Source of the DNA: Synaphobranchus kaupii
Taxonomy: Eukaryota > Chordata > Actinopteri > Anguilliformes > Synaphobranchidae
Assembly: GCA_029718625.1 (NCBI GenBank)
Contig: CM056380.1
Span: 14,560,786 to 14,624,785 of the forward strand
DNA: 64,000 bases
Direction: 5' to 3'
The position numbers and the translations under genes were made by a program. The notes beneath the pieces were generated by a model. It saw only the letters and a program-made list of their open reading frames with translations, was not told the DNA's origin and ran no database searches. How positions within the stretch are numbered: position 1 is the stretch's first letter; each line of letters opens with the position of its first letter. Of this stretch, positions 1 to 13,039 are shown one piece after another.

Positions 1-491
1 TTTTTGGGGGAAAAAAGAAATATAGTTTGTTTCTTTACTTTCGACATATGTGATGCCTTGAACTGTTTTTATATTTATTATGTGCACGGGAATAGTTTAA
101 AGTCTGTTGTTCTCTAGTTCTTAAACTCATTCATTAAAGCGTTCTCCATTTATATATATTTGTGCCTCGGTCTCGCCGCTGCTGACAGGGAAATATTCAT
201 TTTTGATCCTCGGGGCCTCGGAGACCGCCGGGAGCCCCGCTCCTCCTCCTCCTCCTCCTCCCTCCAAGGGATGAAAAAAATACCAGAGTAAAATCATCAC
301 CATATTGATGAAGAGACGAACCACATGTTTGTAACAGAAGAGGGGAAAGTTTATTTACACACCAGGCGGTGAGAACACATACTGTAAGCCTGTTATAAAG
401 TGTTAGACAGACACACAGCACAGTTCACGTTTAAATGAATGCATCCCGGAGCATGAGACGCTGGTCTCTGCCTGACCGGTTCTGAAACAAG
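1..491. other. Unassigned sequence with a short TCC repeat
   Basis: No gene is recognised. A (TCC)n trinucleotide run lies at about 241-263. Open frames here are short and low-complexity. Confidence 0.5.
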
Positions 492-592
492 TCAATTCAA
501 TTTCAATTAAATTTATTTAGCATGGCGCTTTTTTTTTTACAGAGAACTGTCACAAAGACGCTGTACAGAGAAACAGCAAAAACCAAGCCTGG
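492..592 (+). repeat. Fragment of a fish interspersed repeat
   Basis: CAATTCAATTTCAATTAAAT, then a GCGCTTTTT block and CTGTCACAAAGACGCTGTAC, match the start of a repeat common in fish genomes. The same blocks recur in diverged form at 21480. I cannot name the family. Confidence 0.45.
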
Positions 593-1829
593 ACGGCAAA
601 CGAGGAAAACAAACTATTGTCGTCGGCCTACCCTCTGTCTTAGTTATAACTTACAACATCTCTGGACTCAGCCAGACATCAACGCATCACGCAGGCGACC
701 CCCCCGGTCAGTTACTCACATTCTTACGCAGTATTCCTTTGTGATTTAGCTCCAGTTCTCGGGATGTCACTTGTGTGGACGGGCAGGTCACATTCCTTTG
801 CGTTCGTGTGCTTCGGCCTACGCCGTACATCACTCCCCCTGCTATACGCTAAGTGTGACATTCTGTGGTTGTTTGCCGTTTGGCAATCAATATCAATATT
901 TGAGACGGTTCCGTTTACGCAGGACATTCTAGCCAGTGGGGTCAAGGCTGAAACACTATGTCTGAAAGCGTCGTGTTGGGATGCTTACATCAAAGTAAAC
1001 GTCGTAACAACATACTGCAATAAAAGGATTTTTCAGGAAATAACAGAAAGTATGTCATAGTTAGTGTGGTTGCTTCAGCAACTGCCTGTTCTCTTGCATA
1101 CTTCTTAGACTTATTTTCTTTCTGCTAAATTTCTGCACACTACTCCTCCTACAGCTTTTAAGCTAGACATGGCATTCCAACTTTAAAATATCCAAATAGC
1201 CTAAACATATTTTATTTACAAATAAGCCACAAACCGGACCTGTACAAATATTTTGAAAACCGGACATTCCGGACCTGTACAAATAATTTAAAAAACGGAT
1301 ATTCTGGTGCAAAATGGGGCATTTGGCAATGCTAAACACCAACTACGTAGCAACGGACAGAAGGCACAAACACAGTCAACACAGCTTCCCTTTTAAAAGG
1401 CATCGTTAGCAAAGATTGACCTTATTAAAGTAAACAGCCATGCACTCTTAACTGCTGACAGCTTGGTTGATCGCATTGAAGTCGAGGGAAGTTACTGGTA
1501 ACTCATTAGCACATCCTGCTGGTGTGAGGGTGTCATTACAGATAAAGAAATAGGCCAACCTTGATCGCTCTGGGCCAAAATGGAACTTACATGACTTATC
1601 TTAAATTTATTAGTCATATAGGTTATATTCAAAATCAGCTGTGTATTGACTTCTGGTGTATGTGAGCTGCAGGAGCTAGTTATTTGTTGGTTTTACCTGG
1701 TTAATTTGTAGTTGTAAATATCAGTTGAGCTGCTGCTATTCCCTCACCATTGCCATCTGTAGTTCTCTCCCTCCTCGGAAACACCACAGTGTCAGAACCT
1801 CTACACCCTTCAGTGGAGATACATCTTTT
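593..1829. other. No recognisable gene
   Basis: This is unique-looking, AT-moderate sequence. The block at 1215-1310 contains two similar copies of CGGACCTGTACAAATA, a short direct duplication. Otherwise I see nothing. Confidence 0.45.
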
Positions 1830-2050
1830 TGTTTTTTAAGGCCCAAATGTACCTTGTCCCTGACAGTCAAATAATGTTCTATTTGAGTACTAATATGTAC
1901 CTTTTACAAGCGAAAAAAAAAAAGATACAAATTAATTATGTATTGCCGGGTAGAGGTGCAATGTTATGTACCTATAGGGTACCACCCAAGTGACAAGCGT
2001 TTGTACCGTTTTAGCCACTTTTCCGTACCTTTTTTACCTGAGAGTGTAGA
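1830..2050. mobile_element. MITE remnant with GTACCTTTT termini
   Basis: GTACCTTGTCCCTGACAG on the left and CCGTACCTTTTTTACCTGAG followed by AGTGTA on the right resemble termini of a small non-autonomous DNA element seen in teleosts. Internal GTACC motifs recur. The ends are diverged and no target duplication is clear. Confidence 0.35.
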
Positions 2051-4758
2051 TAATCCATTGCGTTTGACAGTTTAGAGGGGCAGAGTTCTCTCTGTCCTCT
2101 GCATTCTCCCTGCGACGGCCTCACAGTTGAAGGGGGACAATGAACTGCCAGTCTTCATCTCTGCCTCCATCCTTTCCCTCCGTTTCCTTGCCCTCAGCGT
2201 GGAGCGGATCACCCGAGATAACTCCGCAACCCCTGCTGCCCTACCCTCCTATCTACCTCCGTCTCCCACGCTCCTCAGATCAAGGTGGTGGAACCGGCTT
2301 TCTGGGAGTTCCCCCCCACCTGGAAATCTTCTGTCTACACTCTCCATCTTATCTGTTTTTTCTTCATCAGAATATCATGCCATCACTCATCCCGCAAGAT
2401 TGTTCAGTGCCATTTTATATCATTCCCAGGGCCCCCCTGGGAAAGACCCTATAGCTGTCCATAGCTAAGCCTAGCTGCAGTGCACCAAACTCCCTGCCTA
2501 GTGTCCATTACGCAAGCCCTTATTTGGAGTTAACAAACGATCAAGCCTGCATACTTTTACAAACACATTATTAATATTTGATTAATATTCGCCGTAGTTA
2601 AGTGAAACCAGACCGCCCTTTGCACAGAAAGACATGGATACAACTGTGAAGGCTCCTGTGTATGACCCCACTCCCCGCCCCGCGAAAGAGAGAGGGGTCG
2701 GGCCGGCTGGACGGCCTGCTCTCCTCACACAATTTTCGCACTGTAAATCCTAATCAGCGGGTTGACAAACTCGAGCACTCTGGGAACTTGAGTCACAGAT
2801 GGTTCTGCTGCCAAAACCGTTTTCTGTCTTTGTTCTTTTATTTTTTTTTCCTCCAAGGAACGCACTCAAAGCGCTTTAGCGGTTTAATCTCCGTCCCGGC
2901 GCACCAGCACCTCTGTTTCGCTCCAGTTGAGCCCTGAGGAGGTGCACCGCCGTGCGCAATACCCCGCCCCGCATTTAATGGCTCGAATCACCGCAGGGAT
3001 CCCCATTCTCGGGGGGAGGAGAAGAAAACATCAGCTTCTTTGAAAGAGTAAGCATTCATGAGGGAAAAAAAGGTTAAGTTAATGAGCGTTTTTTATTTTA
3101 TTTCTGCAACTCCAGCATCTGTTGCGCTCTTCTGGGGACTAATCTCACTTCGGCTTCCCAGCAGTTCTGCTTTCCCTCGTATTTCCGCGCGATTCTGGGC
3201 AGATGTGAACCGGCCTTCGGGTTGCCAGGTCAGCCGTTGGGTTGCTGAATATTGTGAAGGTGCTGTTCCTGTGAGCGGGTGGGCGTGAGAGAGAGGTGGC
3301 GGTTTGACATCGCAGATTGTCAGCAGAGTGCATTCCTGGTCTGTGATCCCTCAAATTGATCACGGAGTTTTGAGGAATGAGTGAGCCTGGAGAATATGAT
3401 CGGCATTCCCAATTGGGAGAAAAGGAGGAAATGCTAAAAGAAATAAGGAAGGAAATTTGCCTGCATTTAATCTGTAGTACAGTTTACCCACCTCTTTTTA
3501 TATAGCACCTCCGAAGCAGCCTATACATATTTAATTTTAAATTATAGATATATTCATTTGGAAGATATTTTGTATTAAAGTACATTTCAGTCTTTTTTTT
3601 TACCGTCCCACTGCTAATGATGTGTGTGCTGGTCTGTAAAAGAAAGACAGAAAATTAGCAAAGAAAATTCACACTTCATACATACTCCGCTTATATAATT
3701 ATTTTTTTGCATGTTAATTGGAGACTCTACATTGCCCATAGGTATGAGTGTGTGAGTGAATGGTGCGTGTCCAGGGTGTATTATACTCTGCCTCCCTGTC
3801 GCCCAATGCATTCTGGGATAGGCTTCCCCCCCACCATATCCCACGTCAAATGAGCCCTATTTTATTGATGAAAAAATACAAATATGGATAGGAAGAGAGG
3901 CGTGGACAGCGAAAGGTCTGAAGTGAGCTGAAGCTGGAATCTGCGTGTATCCGATTGCTCCAGTCTGAAATTCCGCTTTGTCCTGCTTCCCAGACGGGAA
4001 GCTGGTGAAATTCCGGTGCCCCGGAAATCCCAGGAGAAATCACAGGCTCTCCTCTGTCTGACGGAGGATCTGTTTCCATTTAATTCTGCTCATTGGGTGT
4101 TGAAAAGCTCTATGTGCTGCGCTAACCGCTGCTGTTTTTGTGTACAGACATTAACTAACTCAATCTGACAGAAGACAGAAGAGGGCCCGTTAGCGGTTTC
4201 TCTCCCGTGCTATTCACAATCCTTCATAGAGGCCCGTCTCCAGTAGAATAACATCACAAGCACACGTCATAAAGCCACAGTAAAGTATGTAATTGAGGCC
4301 AATTGATAATTTGAGTCTTGCATGACAGGCAGCAAATGTGTCCTGATTATTTATATCTGCTAATGAGAGTTATTCTTAAAAATGGATAGCTATCTCCACT
4401 CCAGTGCCCCAGAATTCTTTATGGATAGAAAATAAATTGTAAAAGTTTTCAGCAAATCAACAATAAACTGTTGACGTCAGGTAGCATATTATAGTGAGGT
4501 TGAAATTTGATGTATGAACACGTTTAAATGGTGAGCAAGACTGTGGTTAAAAAAAGATTTAAATACCAGCAGAAATATTTACACAAAGCTTCAACAAACA
4601 CGGACCATTACAATACGAGTTCATCTTATATTCTTTTTCTACTCAAAATTCCTCTCCAGACTCAGGAGAGATTTGGATTGGCCAATTAAACTCTGGCAAT
4701 TAATTTAGGAATAATACAGTAATAATCAGTGAAGGGAAAGGAGCCAATATCAAACGTG
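2051..4758. other. No recognisable gene; GC-rich patch and possible SINE relic
   Basis: About 2640-3010 is richer in C and G, with several CpG sites. At 3190-3440 a stretch ends in CCCAATTGGGAGAAAAGGAG, which resembles the 3' tail of the SINEs at 45043 and 18125, so a decayed SINE is possible. The open frames have no recognisable domain. Confidence 0.35.
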
Positions 4759-4760
4759 TG

Positions 4761-4804
<44 letters not shown>

Positions 4805-5110
4805 TACCTGAAGTACAACCACGGATTGCATTGGTTAATGTCTGCATTAATTAGCATCTGGTGTGATGTGTAATCCACTGTCAAAGGCACCAATTATCGA
4901 GCAAGCTGGTCACGTATGGTTGACGGGGGCATCAATAGATTTTGAACAGAGCACAAGGGAAACTGCCTTGGTGACTTGTTAGCCTCTTTAGCTTTCTAGC
5001 AAGTTTCTCATGAAAGCAATATCATCTAAGAAGTCATATCATTATGGTTGTCACTGCACCTATGACTGAGTAATGACTCATTTTCACGAATGATAGCACG
5101 CGATGAGGCC
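4250..5110. promoter_or_regulatory. Candidate noncoding regulatory sequence
   Basis: This stretch is non-repetitive apart from the TGCG microsatellite. It is AT-rich and dense in homeodomain-type cores (TAATTAG, CAATTAA, AATTAATT) and an AP-1-like TGACTCA. It has the look of a conserved noncoding element near a developmental gene. That is an impression only; conservation cannot be seen in one sequence. Confidence 0.15.
4759..4804. repeat. (TGCG)n microsatellite
   Basis: About eleven uninterrupted TGCG units follow a short TG run. Confidence 0.97.
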
Positions 5111-6380
5111 TTGCTAAGCTTTTCTGATGGACGAATCAAATCTGCGGAAATATGCAGGTGGAGATCTGCCACTGCCAGGTCAAAAGACACTTCTGGAGGT
5201 AAGAAAATGAAGGAGTAGCATATATTTGGGGTGAACCACCCCTATAAAGATGCTCTATGCCAATGCGCAGTTATTTGTACCACCTGTCAGACATCGACTA
5301 ACATTAGCATAGAAACGAGTGTGCAGTCTGAGCTACTAAGCAGAGCATGTATGCTATTTCATTACAGTATTGTACACCTCTGTCACCCTTGGCTACGTCT
5401 CAATTGTCTACCATCTGCCTGCTGCATCAGGTGTGAACTGATGGCCGACATCATCAATGCTGTCGACTGACTCACTATTGATTGACTGCTTTGAATCACC
5501 AGGTGGAACTTATTCTCCTGATACCACAGTTCATTCATTAGTACACAACAGTGCTGGTATGTGGACCTGAGCGACAAATCAGTTGGCTAATTCGTTTGGT
5601 GTGAGCACTGCGTGTTGCCTGACACCTCTGTAAGCGGACAATCAATCTTGTGCAGCGGTTCCATAATTGTGGGTCGGGTGGTGCGAGGGGCATTTTAAAC
5701 ATAACTTGAATGTCAGACACTCTCCACAGTCACTTTTGTACGCAATATTGTTTTTACATACCAATGCAGTTTGCATTTCATACTTGATCTGGATGTTTGG
5801 CTACACTTGGATAGGGTGTGGGGTCACAGGAAATAATGATTTTGTCATAAGTGGGTCCCAGGGTGGGAATTTTTGGAGACCCCCAGATCTACAGCGATCC
5901 TAACAGACTTGTACACCGTCCTCCCAAGCTGGTGCACACCAACCGACACTAAAACCGCCTCTCGCTCAAAGCAGCAGGCCGATCTCCACCAAGGGCCTTG
6001 TGGAGAACGAGAACAGCGCGGATCCCGAGAGAGCAGGGCTAAACTCCGGCGGGGCATACGGGTCCCGGGTTATCGCTAAAGATCGGTACATCCCTCACTG
6101 ACCCGGTCAGGAAGAGAGGAAGCTGGACCCTTTTCAGCGCTGCACACACACGGACGGCGAGAGACCTTGCAGATCTTGAGCTGATAGAGAAAATAGACTC
6201 GCCTGCAGCACATGTATTGAGCACATGTATTGGCACGTTCCCAATCTGATAAACAGCTTTAATCTTTGGCTTTTTAGCAATAGTTGGACCTCTCTTCCCC
6301 AGCGGCTTAAGAAATAAGATACGGGTAAGTGACACAAATCTGTATTTTGGAAATGCTGAGACGTAACGGTCGCTTTCACT

Positions 6381-6382
<2 letters not shown>
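4805..6382. other. No recognisable gene
   Basis: Scattered short open frames only. The stretch 5870-6130 is GC-richer but has no splice-bounded conserved coding pattern that I can identify. Confidence 0.4.

Positions 6383-6419
<37 letters not shown>
6383..6419. repeat. Poly-C tract of 37 bases
   Basis: This is an uninterrupted run of C. The complementary strand is a G-run able to form quadruplexes. The length may be an assembly estimate. Confidence 0.97.
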
Positions 6420-8385
6420 ATTCCTCGGTCAGGTGTGGCCCACACGGAGATCGCCATTGGCGTCCACGTAACCGAAGCCTCGCCTCTTTGTCTTCCCAAA
6501 ATACAAACAACCCTTTCAGTTCCTGTCTGTGAAATCCCACCTTTGGTTTCGTGATATTATTTGGAAATTGCCTGAATTCTTCCTAAAAAAAAATATATGC
6601 TGAGGACGGATTAGACACTTGCACAAAATTAAATACAGCTTCGTGGAGCTAAAAAGGATTTTGAAACTGGAAAGCTCTGAAACTTGTTGACAGGAATGCT
6701 TTTACAGGATTAGCCAGAAGATAAGCAGTAAATGATTGATGATTGAGTTCATCATCTCTTAACCAAGCAGAGTTGAATACCCTGCAGAGGAAGCCTCATC
6801 GTTATTCCTTCCAGTCGAGCTGTGTTACGGTGGGCTGAAAGCATGCGCCCTGACACGCTCTACGAGAGTCTTCGCCGTTGCTTCCAGAAGGAATCCACTT
6901 CCTGTTGTGTTTCCCGTCCACGTGCTACAGGCTGACTAAATCTTGACCTAACTGGGACAGGCCACAGTGAAAAGACTAAAAAGAGTGAAATGACAAAAAG
7001 AGTGTCTGAGAATGTCAAACACACTCCTGTCCACCCTCAACAAAAGACATAACTGTCCCAGCCCCGAATTTTAAAAACAAGAGGGGAGGGGACGAGGCAT
7101 TCACAGCTGGGCTTCCAAGTTTATGGCGTACTCTGTCAGATTTTATCACGCCGTCTGCGTCTTCTTATGAATCAAATTTAAATCCCATTTGTTAACCCCT
7201 TCTCAAGCACCACCTTTTTTGAACACAAGCCCGAAAATATAACGGTTACTGTTCTTGAACTTCCTTGACTACAGGCATAATCCTGGTCTGTTCTGTAAGG
7301 TAACCCTTAGGAGTTTGTTTTCCATCTATCAGAATTACTCCAAGTATTACTGAAACAAAGTAACAGAAGGTCAAACACAGTTTAAGTGTAAGTTGTTATT
7401 TTTTTCTCACCTAAAATAAATTTTTTCTCAGGATAAGGATACCGACTTTACCATGATTTGTGTCATCCGTGGATTTCCAGAACGCGCAGAATGTATGGAA
7501 TCTCATTTTGATCGAGCCTGTTTTGTGTCATGTTGCAAAATAAGGAGCTGTTGTTACTGTAACATTTGAATCTTAAAATAGTTTACAGAGATGGAATCGT
7601 GAGTTTTACAGAGATGGAATCGTGAGTTTTATACGGTATATTGTGTTACCAAAAAAAAAAACGCAATGAATGCAAGTAAAATAAACCAGGGCCGGTGCTA
7701 GTTAAAGGGTTAAAACTCTCTCAAACTTGGTTCAGTCCCATGACCAAATTGAATGAAATAGATTTTGCAATATTTTGACTGAGTGGACATTAGTGGATAC
7801 ATCTGCACATTAACTTAATTTCATGGGTTTGGAGTGGCGTTGAAAATGTTGGCCTGTTCAGGTTTTATGTGGCAGGGAGACAAAACTAAGGCGTGCCACA
7901 AGGTTCATGCACTCAGCTTAGTTTGTGCTTATTAGTAGGGAAATTATGAAAATAAATACATTTCCCATGCAGGCTACTGTCTATTTTTGGGTTTATTGTT
8001 AGGTCCGTGGCAATCGCCGTACAGTTTTACGCACGCACGCACGCACACCCCTTGTCCAAGCTGACTTCCAGGACCTTGGAGCCTCACGTAGCTGCGTGTA
8101 CGGTGAGAGGACCAGACAAACGAGCTGCGGTAAATTAATGGCGGGAGGGCAATGAACCGTATCCCCAAAAAATATAAATAAACGCCCTCCGTGCTCTGTT
8201 AATGAACAAAGCTCAGCTTCTTCTGCAGGGTGACCTCCCGCATCCCTGAGCCCAGCTGCGTCACTCGGCTCCTGCCCCTCCCTGCCCCCCACCCCCCACA
8301 CCCACACCCTCCCCAGATACCCCTTCAACCTGGCGTAAGAGAGTTACTGCTTCTGGCAATAGCTTTACTGCGGCTTATACATGAA
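6420..8385. other. No recognisable gene; short direct duplication
   Basis: ACAGAGATGGAATCGTGAGT occurs twice in tandem at about 7587-7631. A (GCAC)n run is present near 8030-8045. Nothing else is recognised. Confidence 0.4.
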
Positions 8386-8881
8386 CCCTCATGCTATGTT
8401 GAAATTGCATGCTGCCTTTTATGTTGGGGGTCAGATTGACCCTCAAAAGTTTAACCTGACACAAAAGTATTGTTTCTGACACTTTCTGCGTCGCCTTTTG
8501 TGTGTCTCCCACTTGACTACCATTTTATCCCTAAATATTAAAAATCTTTGATGAAACATCTCAATTTAGAGCCTGAGGTAAGTGAACGTTTGTTTAAAAC
8601 CTGTATACGAAAGCGCCACAAGAATCACTCACAAAAAAAACTGATAAAAAAATAAAAGTATATTTTATACAGCTACCCCACAAATGTATACATTTCTTTG
8701 TTCCTTTGTATTCATCCAGAGTTGGTATAGCACTTTTGAAAACAGCATTATGTTTATTGCGTGTTTACTATTTAATCCAAAATAAATTAAAAGAAAAAGC
8801 TATACTGTGTGAAGATGAAAAAATTAGTCTTAAATGGTTAAGACGCATCTGGTCAAATTGACCCCAAACACGATAAGAGGG
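8386..8881. mobile_element. piggyBac-like MITE with TTAA flank
   Basis: The left end reads CCCTCATGCTATGTT with GGGTCAGATTGACCCT nearby. The right end, reverse-complemented, reads CCCTCTTATCGTGTTTGGGG then TCAATTTGACC. The right flank is TTAA and the left flank TGAA, one change from TTAA. CCCT ends with a TTAA target are characteristic of piggyBac-type elements. No transposase frame is present, so the copy is non-autonomous. Confidence 0.6.
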
Positions 8882-8939
8882 TTAATGCAATGCAATCGAA
8901 TGTCATCCATTGTCCATGGGCCGTGTGGACCATTATGCT

Positions 8940-9178
8940 TATCTGTAGAGAGTGTGTATCTGTAGAGAGTGTGTATCTGTGGGGAGTGTGTATCTGTAGA
9001 GAGTGTGTATCTGTGGGGAGTGTGTATCTGTAGGGAGTGTGTATCTGTGGGGAGTGTGTATCTGTAGAGAGTGTGTATCTGTGGGGAGTGTGTATCTGTG
9101 GGGAGTGTGTATCTGTAGAGAGTGTGTATCTGTAGGGAGTGTGTATCTGTGGGGAGTGTGTATCTGTAGGGAGTGTGT
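8940..9178. repeat. 17-bp minisatellite, about 14 copies
   Basis: The unit TATCTGTAGAGAGTGTG alternates with GGGG and AGGG variants of its middle. A 17-bp period shifts frame at each copy yet keeps several frames open, which explains the spurious open frames here on both strands. Confidence 0.95.
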
Positions 9179-9204
9179 GTACCCTTATGCTTATCTGTAG
9201 GAAG

Positions 9205-9246
9205 TGTATGTGTGTGTGCGCGTGTGTGTGTGTGTGTGTGTGTGTT
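9205..9246. repeat. TG-rich microsatellite
   Basis: An imperfect (TG)n run interrupted by CGCG directly follows the 17-bp array. Confidence 0.9.
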
Positions 9247-10487
9247 TGTATTCCTATGCGCACTTGTTTGCGCTCTGGTTTCTCAACATGTCAGTTCTGC
9301 TTCAGTACCCTTCTGGGATGACACCACAGCTTCCTGCAGCTTCACTCTAATCCTGCAGGTTCTCCGCTTGTGTACTTTGAGAAATCTTTTTCTCTTGGAG
9401 TTAATGGGGAGGAAAAGCGGGCTCTCCACTCCCACTCTAACTCTCATATCCAGGGGCTTCTTTCCGAAAAAGACATTCCACCCCTCTGATCACAAATGAC
9501 TGTTAAGATGTGGTTCACGAAATAGCTGACTTTTCACTCTACTCTGACAAAATAGGGTAGGTTAAACCTGAAAAACCGAAGGCTGTCACTTAAGACGAAC
9601 AAATGAAAGAGAACAAGTACAAAATGTGCTTGAAGGACACTGTGATAAAACAGAATAGTTTTAAATTCATGCCTCCACAACCTCCAGCTTCAGTCTCTGT
9701 AATGATATTAGCATTGAAATAAATAAAGTGTATAAAAAAAACAATAACCTACACCATGAAATGCTGAGTTCCGTGGAATACAGATTAATTCCAGTGCCAT
9801 CTATCGCAGGTATGTTGTAGTACTCATTGTACTTGTCAGTTACTTGCGCATCCATAGAAACAAATCACAAATCTACTACCACCATAAGGGGCAACAGTAA
9901 CTTACATTTCAACATATGGGAACCCCCTATAGATTATTTACCCCCAGGAATTGGCAGTCTTGCTGTTGAAACCAAGTTTGGGATGACAACGCCGCAGTAA
10001 CCAATGGATTTATGAAATGGCAGCGTACTCTAGCGCCTTCATTTCCTGAATTATCACTGATACAGTAATGTTCCCTTTTTTTGTGCAACTAAGTGTACAA
10101 AATGTGCCTGCAAATATTGCACAGGCCTATATGTTTCCATGTTAATTATTCTGTGAAAATCCATTATATACTGTATATTTTTAAAAAAGATAAAAAAATA
10201 TTTTCTTTAGTCGTGGGACACACAATCGTCCAACAGCGGATAAAATAGCCGAGAGCAAATCTCACACCATTTCAAACAGCATGGATCCCTAAAGAGAGCA
10301 AACACCTCCTGTACAATGTCTCTCTCTGAAGCAGTTTTTTAACCTTAGAACTAGCAACCGATAAAGACCGTAGAAACCAGGCAAGGTCAGCTGACTGTGT
10401 AGTGATCTTCTTTACTCGATGGGATGAGTGAAGTGAAAATTAACACACCCTGCGGTCCTCCAGGACCTGGGCTGAAGCAGTTCTGGA
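9247..10487. other. No recognisable gene
   Basis: AT-rich sequence with no family I recognise. Confidence 0.45.
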
Positions 10488-10815
10488 GGGCTGCTGGGTG
10501 GCTTATCCCGTTAAAGCACTGTTCTAGTGCGCGGGCAGGCCCCACTAATCCAAACGGTGCCAGTGTCGTCTAACTGGCAGCCCTGTATGGCGGTACACGC
10601 TAGTGTCGTCCCAGGGATGAGAGCGTATTCGGTAGGATAAGAGAGTCTCATCACACACCGGCGACCCCCTGCCGGTGAAACCGCGTAGCCGCAAGTCGGC
10701 TCGTTAAGCTGCCATCAAGTGTCTTCCTCTGACTCGTGTCTGTGTGAGCCCGACCTGCAAACCGCAGTGTGACGAGATATGGTGACATCACATGCTTCAG
10801 AGGAGAGCGCCACTG
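10488..10815 (+). mobile_element. tRNA-derived SINE (family A)
   Basis: The head GGCTGCTGGGTGGCTTATCC followed by GTTAAAGCACTGTTCTAGTG recurs at 13808 and, inverted, at 29112. The body includes CGGCGACCCCCTGCCGGTGA and a downstream GTCTTCCTCTGACTCGTGTC. The layout fits a tRNA-related head with a unique body. No functional promoter boxes can be asserted. Confidence 0.65.
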
Positions 10816-11447
10816 CACCAAAAGAGGAGTTTCTGGAAGATATCCGACCTGTTAAATTTCAGTGAATTTGCCGTGTGTCGGTCGTGAGTGGCAGTTTCGC
10901 GTCTCAGTTTCACTCCCCGGCCACGCCTGTGATACTCGGATATTCCGGATACTCCCAATTAGGAGAAGTGGGCGGCCATGTTTGGTAACTCTTGGCAAAT
11001 TTCTGAACAAGAACACATCCGAGCACGTGATTATTTCCATTTCCGACGGCAGACACACATCCGTAAATGCCCAGATTCAGTCCATTCACAGCTTTGCGCA
11101 CCATAGTGTCCGCCCCATAAATGCAGCTTTCGATGCAGTGCACATTCCTGTCTGAGCTCTCCCAAATCAATAGCAAAGGTTGCGGCAGAGAGTGCTGATA
11201 AATACAGCTAGGCATTCCAAATTTGGGAAAAAAGGGGGTTTTAAAAAAAAAACAGTGATAATGTTATTGCAATTAAAATCAAATACTGGTTGAGCCCAGC
11301 CAAAAAGTATTTTGTAAATATAAATAATTGCAGCCGAGAAACTATAAAGCCCCACTGTGGTTGCTACATTCAACGATTAGTATTTAAAGATGTTTTAATC
11401 TGTATGAATGTGTGGATGGTAATCTACAGGTATATCCACACGGCTAT

Positions 11448-11567
11448 GGGCCTGGTTTACTAAGCACACACAAAACTAATAACACAACCAATGATTGGTG
11501 CAAAATAAATACCATGACCAATCATCATTGGCTTTGCACATTCTAAAAGCTTTAGTAAAGCAGGCCC
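11448..11567. mobile_element. Small MITE with GGGCCTG termini
   Basis: The ends are GGGCCTGGTTTACTAAGC and, inverted, GGGCCTGCTTTACTAAAGC. The internal core ACACAACCAATGATTGGTGC is shared with copies at 24599 and 26493. There is no clear target duplication. Confidence 0.75.
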
Positions 11568-11841
11568 AGTGTGTGCTGTGAATCTGTGGACAGATGCATG
11601 CAGTATGTGAGTTGTTGATTATTGTGATTTTCTGAGGTAAAGTGGTGCGCTGTTGCAGATCCATGCTGTCAGGAAACAGATTTGATAAATTGGGGAGGAC
11701 AGGTCATTTCTGAGCCGAGTCGAGACGTTGTGGGGTGACTGAGTTTGTGTTTGACATTTTAACAGGAAGGACCGCAGGGGGGTGACCGGGTCGCCTGCAG
11801 TAACTGACAGATTTGGGGTTTCTAAAGAAAACAAACAGCTC

Positions 11842-12042
11842 GACCCCACACCTACCTCTCCTCAATACCCCAATACCAACCCCTACCCCAGCCCAAAAGC
11901 CCCTGCCCACCCCTACCCCAGCCCAATACCTCAATACCACCCCTGCCCCAGCCCAAAACCTCCATCCCACCCTTACCCCCACCCCAAAACCGCCATCCCA
12001 CCCTTACCCCAGCCCAAAACCTCCATCCATCACCATTCCCAC
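11842..12042. repeat. C-rich minisatellite, about 29-30-bp unit
   Basis: Imperfect units contain TACCCCAGCCCAAAACC plus TCCATCCCACCC, with about six copies. Open frames on both strands here are by-products of the array. Confidence 0.9.
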
Positions 12043-13039
12043 TCACTGATTCAGAGTTTTGGATGATTTCACTGTTTACTTTAGCTTTTTTTTTTTTCAT
12101 CTACCAGCAGGTAGTTGATTACAAATCACAACTAACGTCTTAACACCAGCAATCAGTGTTATCGTAAAGGTCCTGCACTGCTCTTAGGGGTAATTATGGT
12201 GCTTTTTAAAAATGACTCTGGAATAGTGCCATATGCAGTCCTGGCTGCAGTTTGCAGTCCCTACGTAGGACCTATCTTATCTCTGTTTTTCTTACAGGAT
12301 CGGAGCCTTTTTCTGATATCAGCTTGCTCTTGTAAACAGATTTCCCACTGTTCTTGTTTTAGTTGAGAATGATAACCTCTGCCAGCAAGCGTTGCTGTTT
12401 ATGAAGCAAAATTAAAGTCTCTCGAGACATGCAATTACAGACAAAAGTATTCAGGAGAAAACATTATTATCGGATAATTATCGTTTCACTTGTTTAACTG
12501 AAGATGACAACTGATACGTTATTTGAGTCAAGTAAGATTTCAGTTCAATTCTTAAATATTCAAGAAGTTATTCATTACAGACAATGATTGTTCATTATTC
12601 CAACCACGAGTCGTTTATGTACAGGTATGTGCTTGTAAATGTAACCGGCCTTCAAATCTAAACTTTACGGCCCATCATGGCTTCCTGAAACAGCTTCCTG
12701 ATTAGCTGATTGTGCAAAAGCCTCAGTTCCCTTGAATGGGGTAATTATCTTATCTTGCTCAAAGGCATGATGTCACTGTTTATGGCAGATGACTCACACA
12801 CCACGTTGACTACCACCACACTTTTTAAATGTAGTCCCTACACACATATACTCGAATGTGTCGTGCGTCCATGCACGTATACATACTGCATATAAAACAT
12901 GCCAAATACGTATGTGCGTGTGTGTGTTTGTTTTCTAGGCATGTATGTATGAGCCCTTTTTTTTTTGCTACAATAGCAGCAGTAGCATAACTGAATTGTA
13001 AGAGACTGCATGTGAACACAAGTGGTGAATATGTGGTAA
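12043..13039. other. No recognisable gene
   Basis: Unassigned AT-rich sequence. The short frames near 12710 and 12825 show no domain. Confidence 0.45.

Noticed and set aside
8853..9263. Repetitive frames on both strands around 9 kb
   Set aside because: By-products of the 17-bp minisatellite and TG repeat.
11704..12100. Gly/Val-rich and Pro-rich frames
   Set aside because: By-products of the C-rich minisatellite at 11842-12042.
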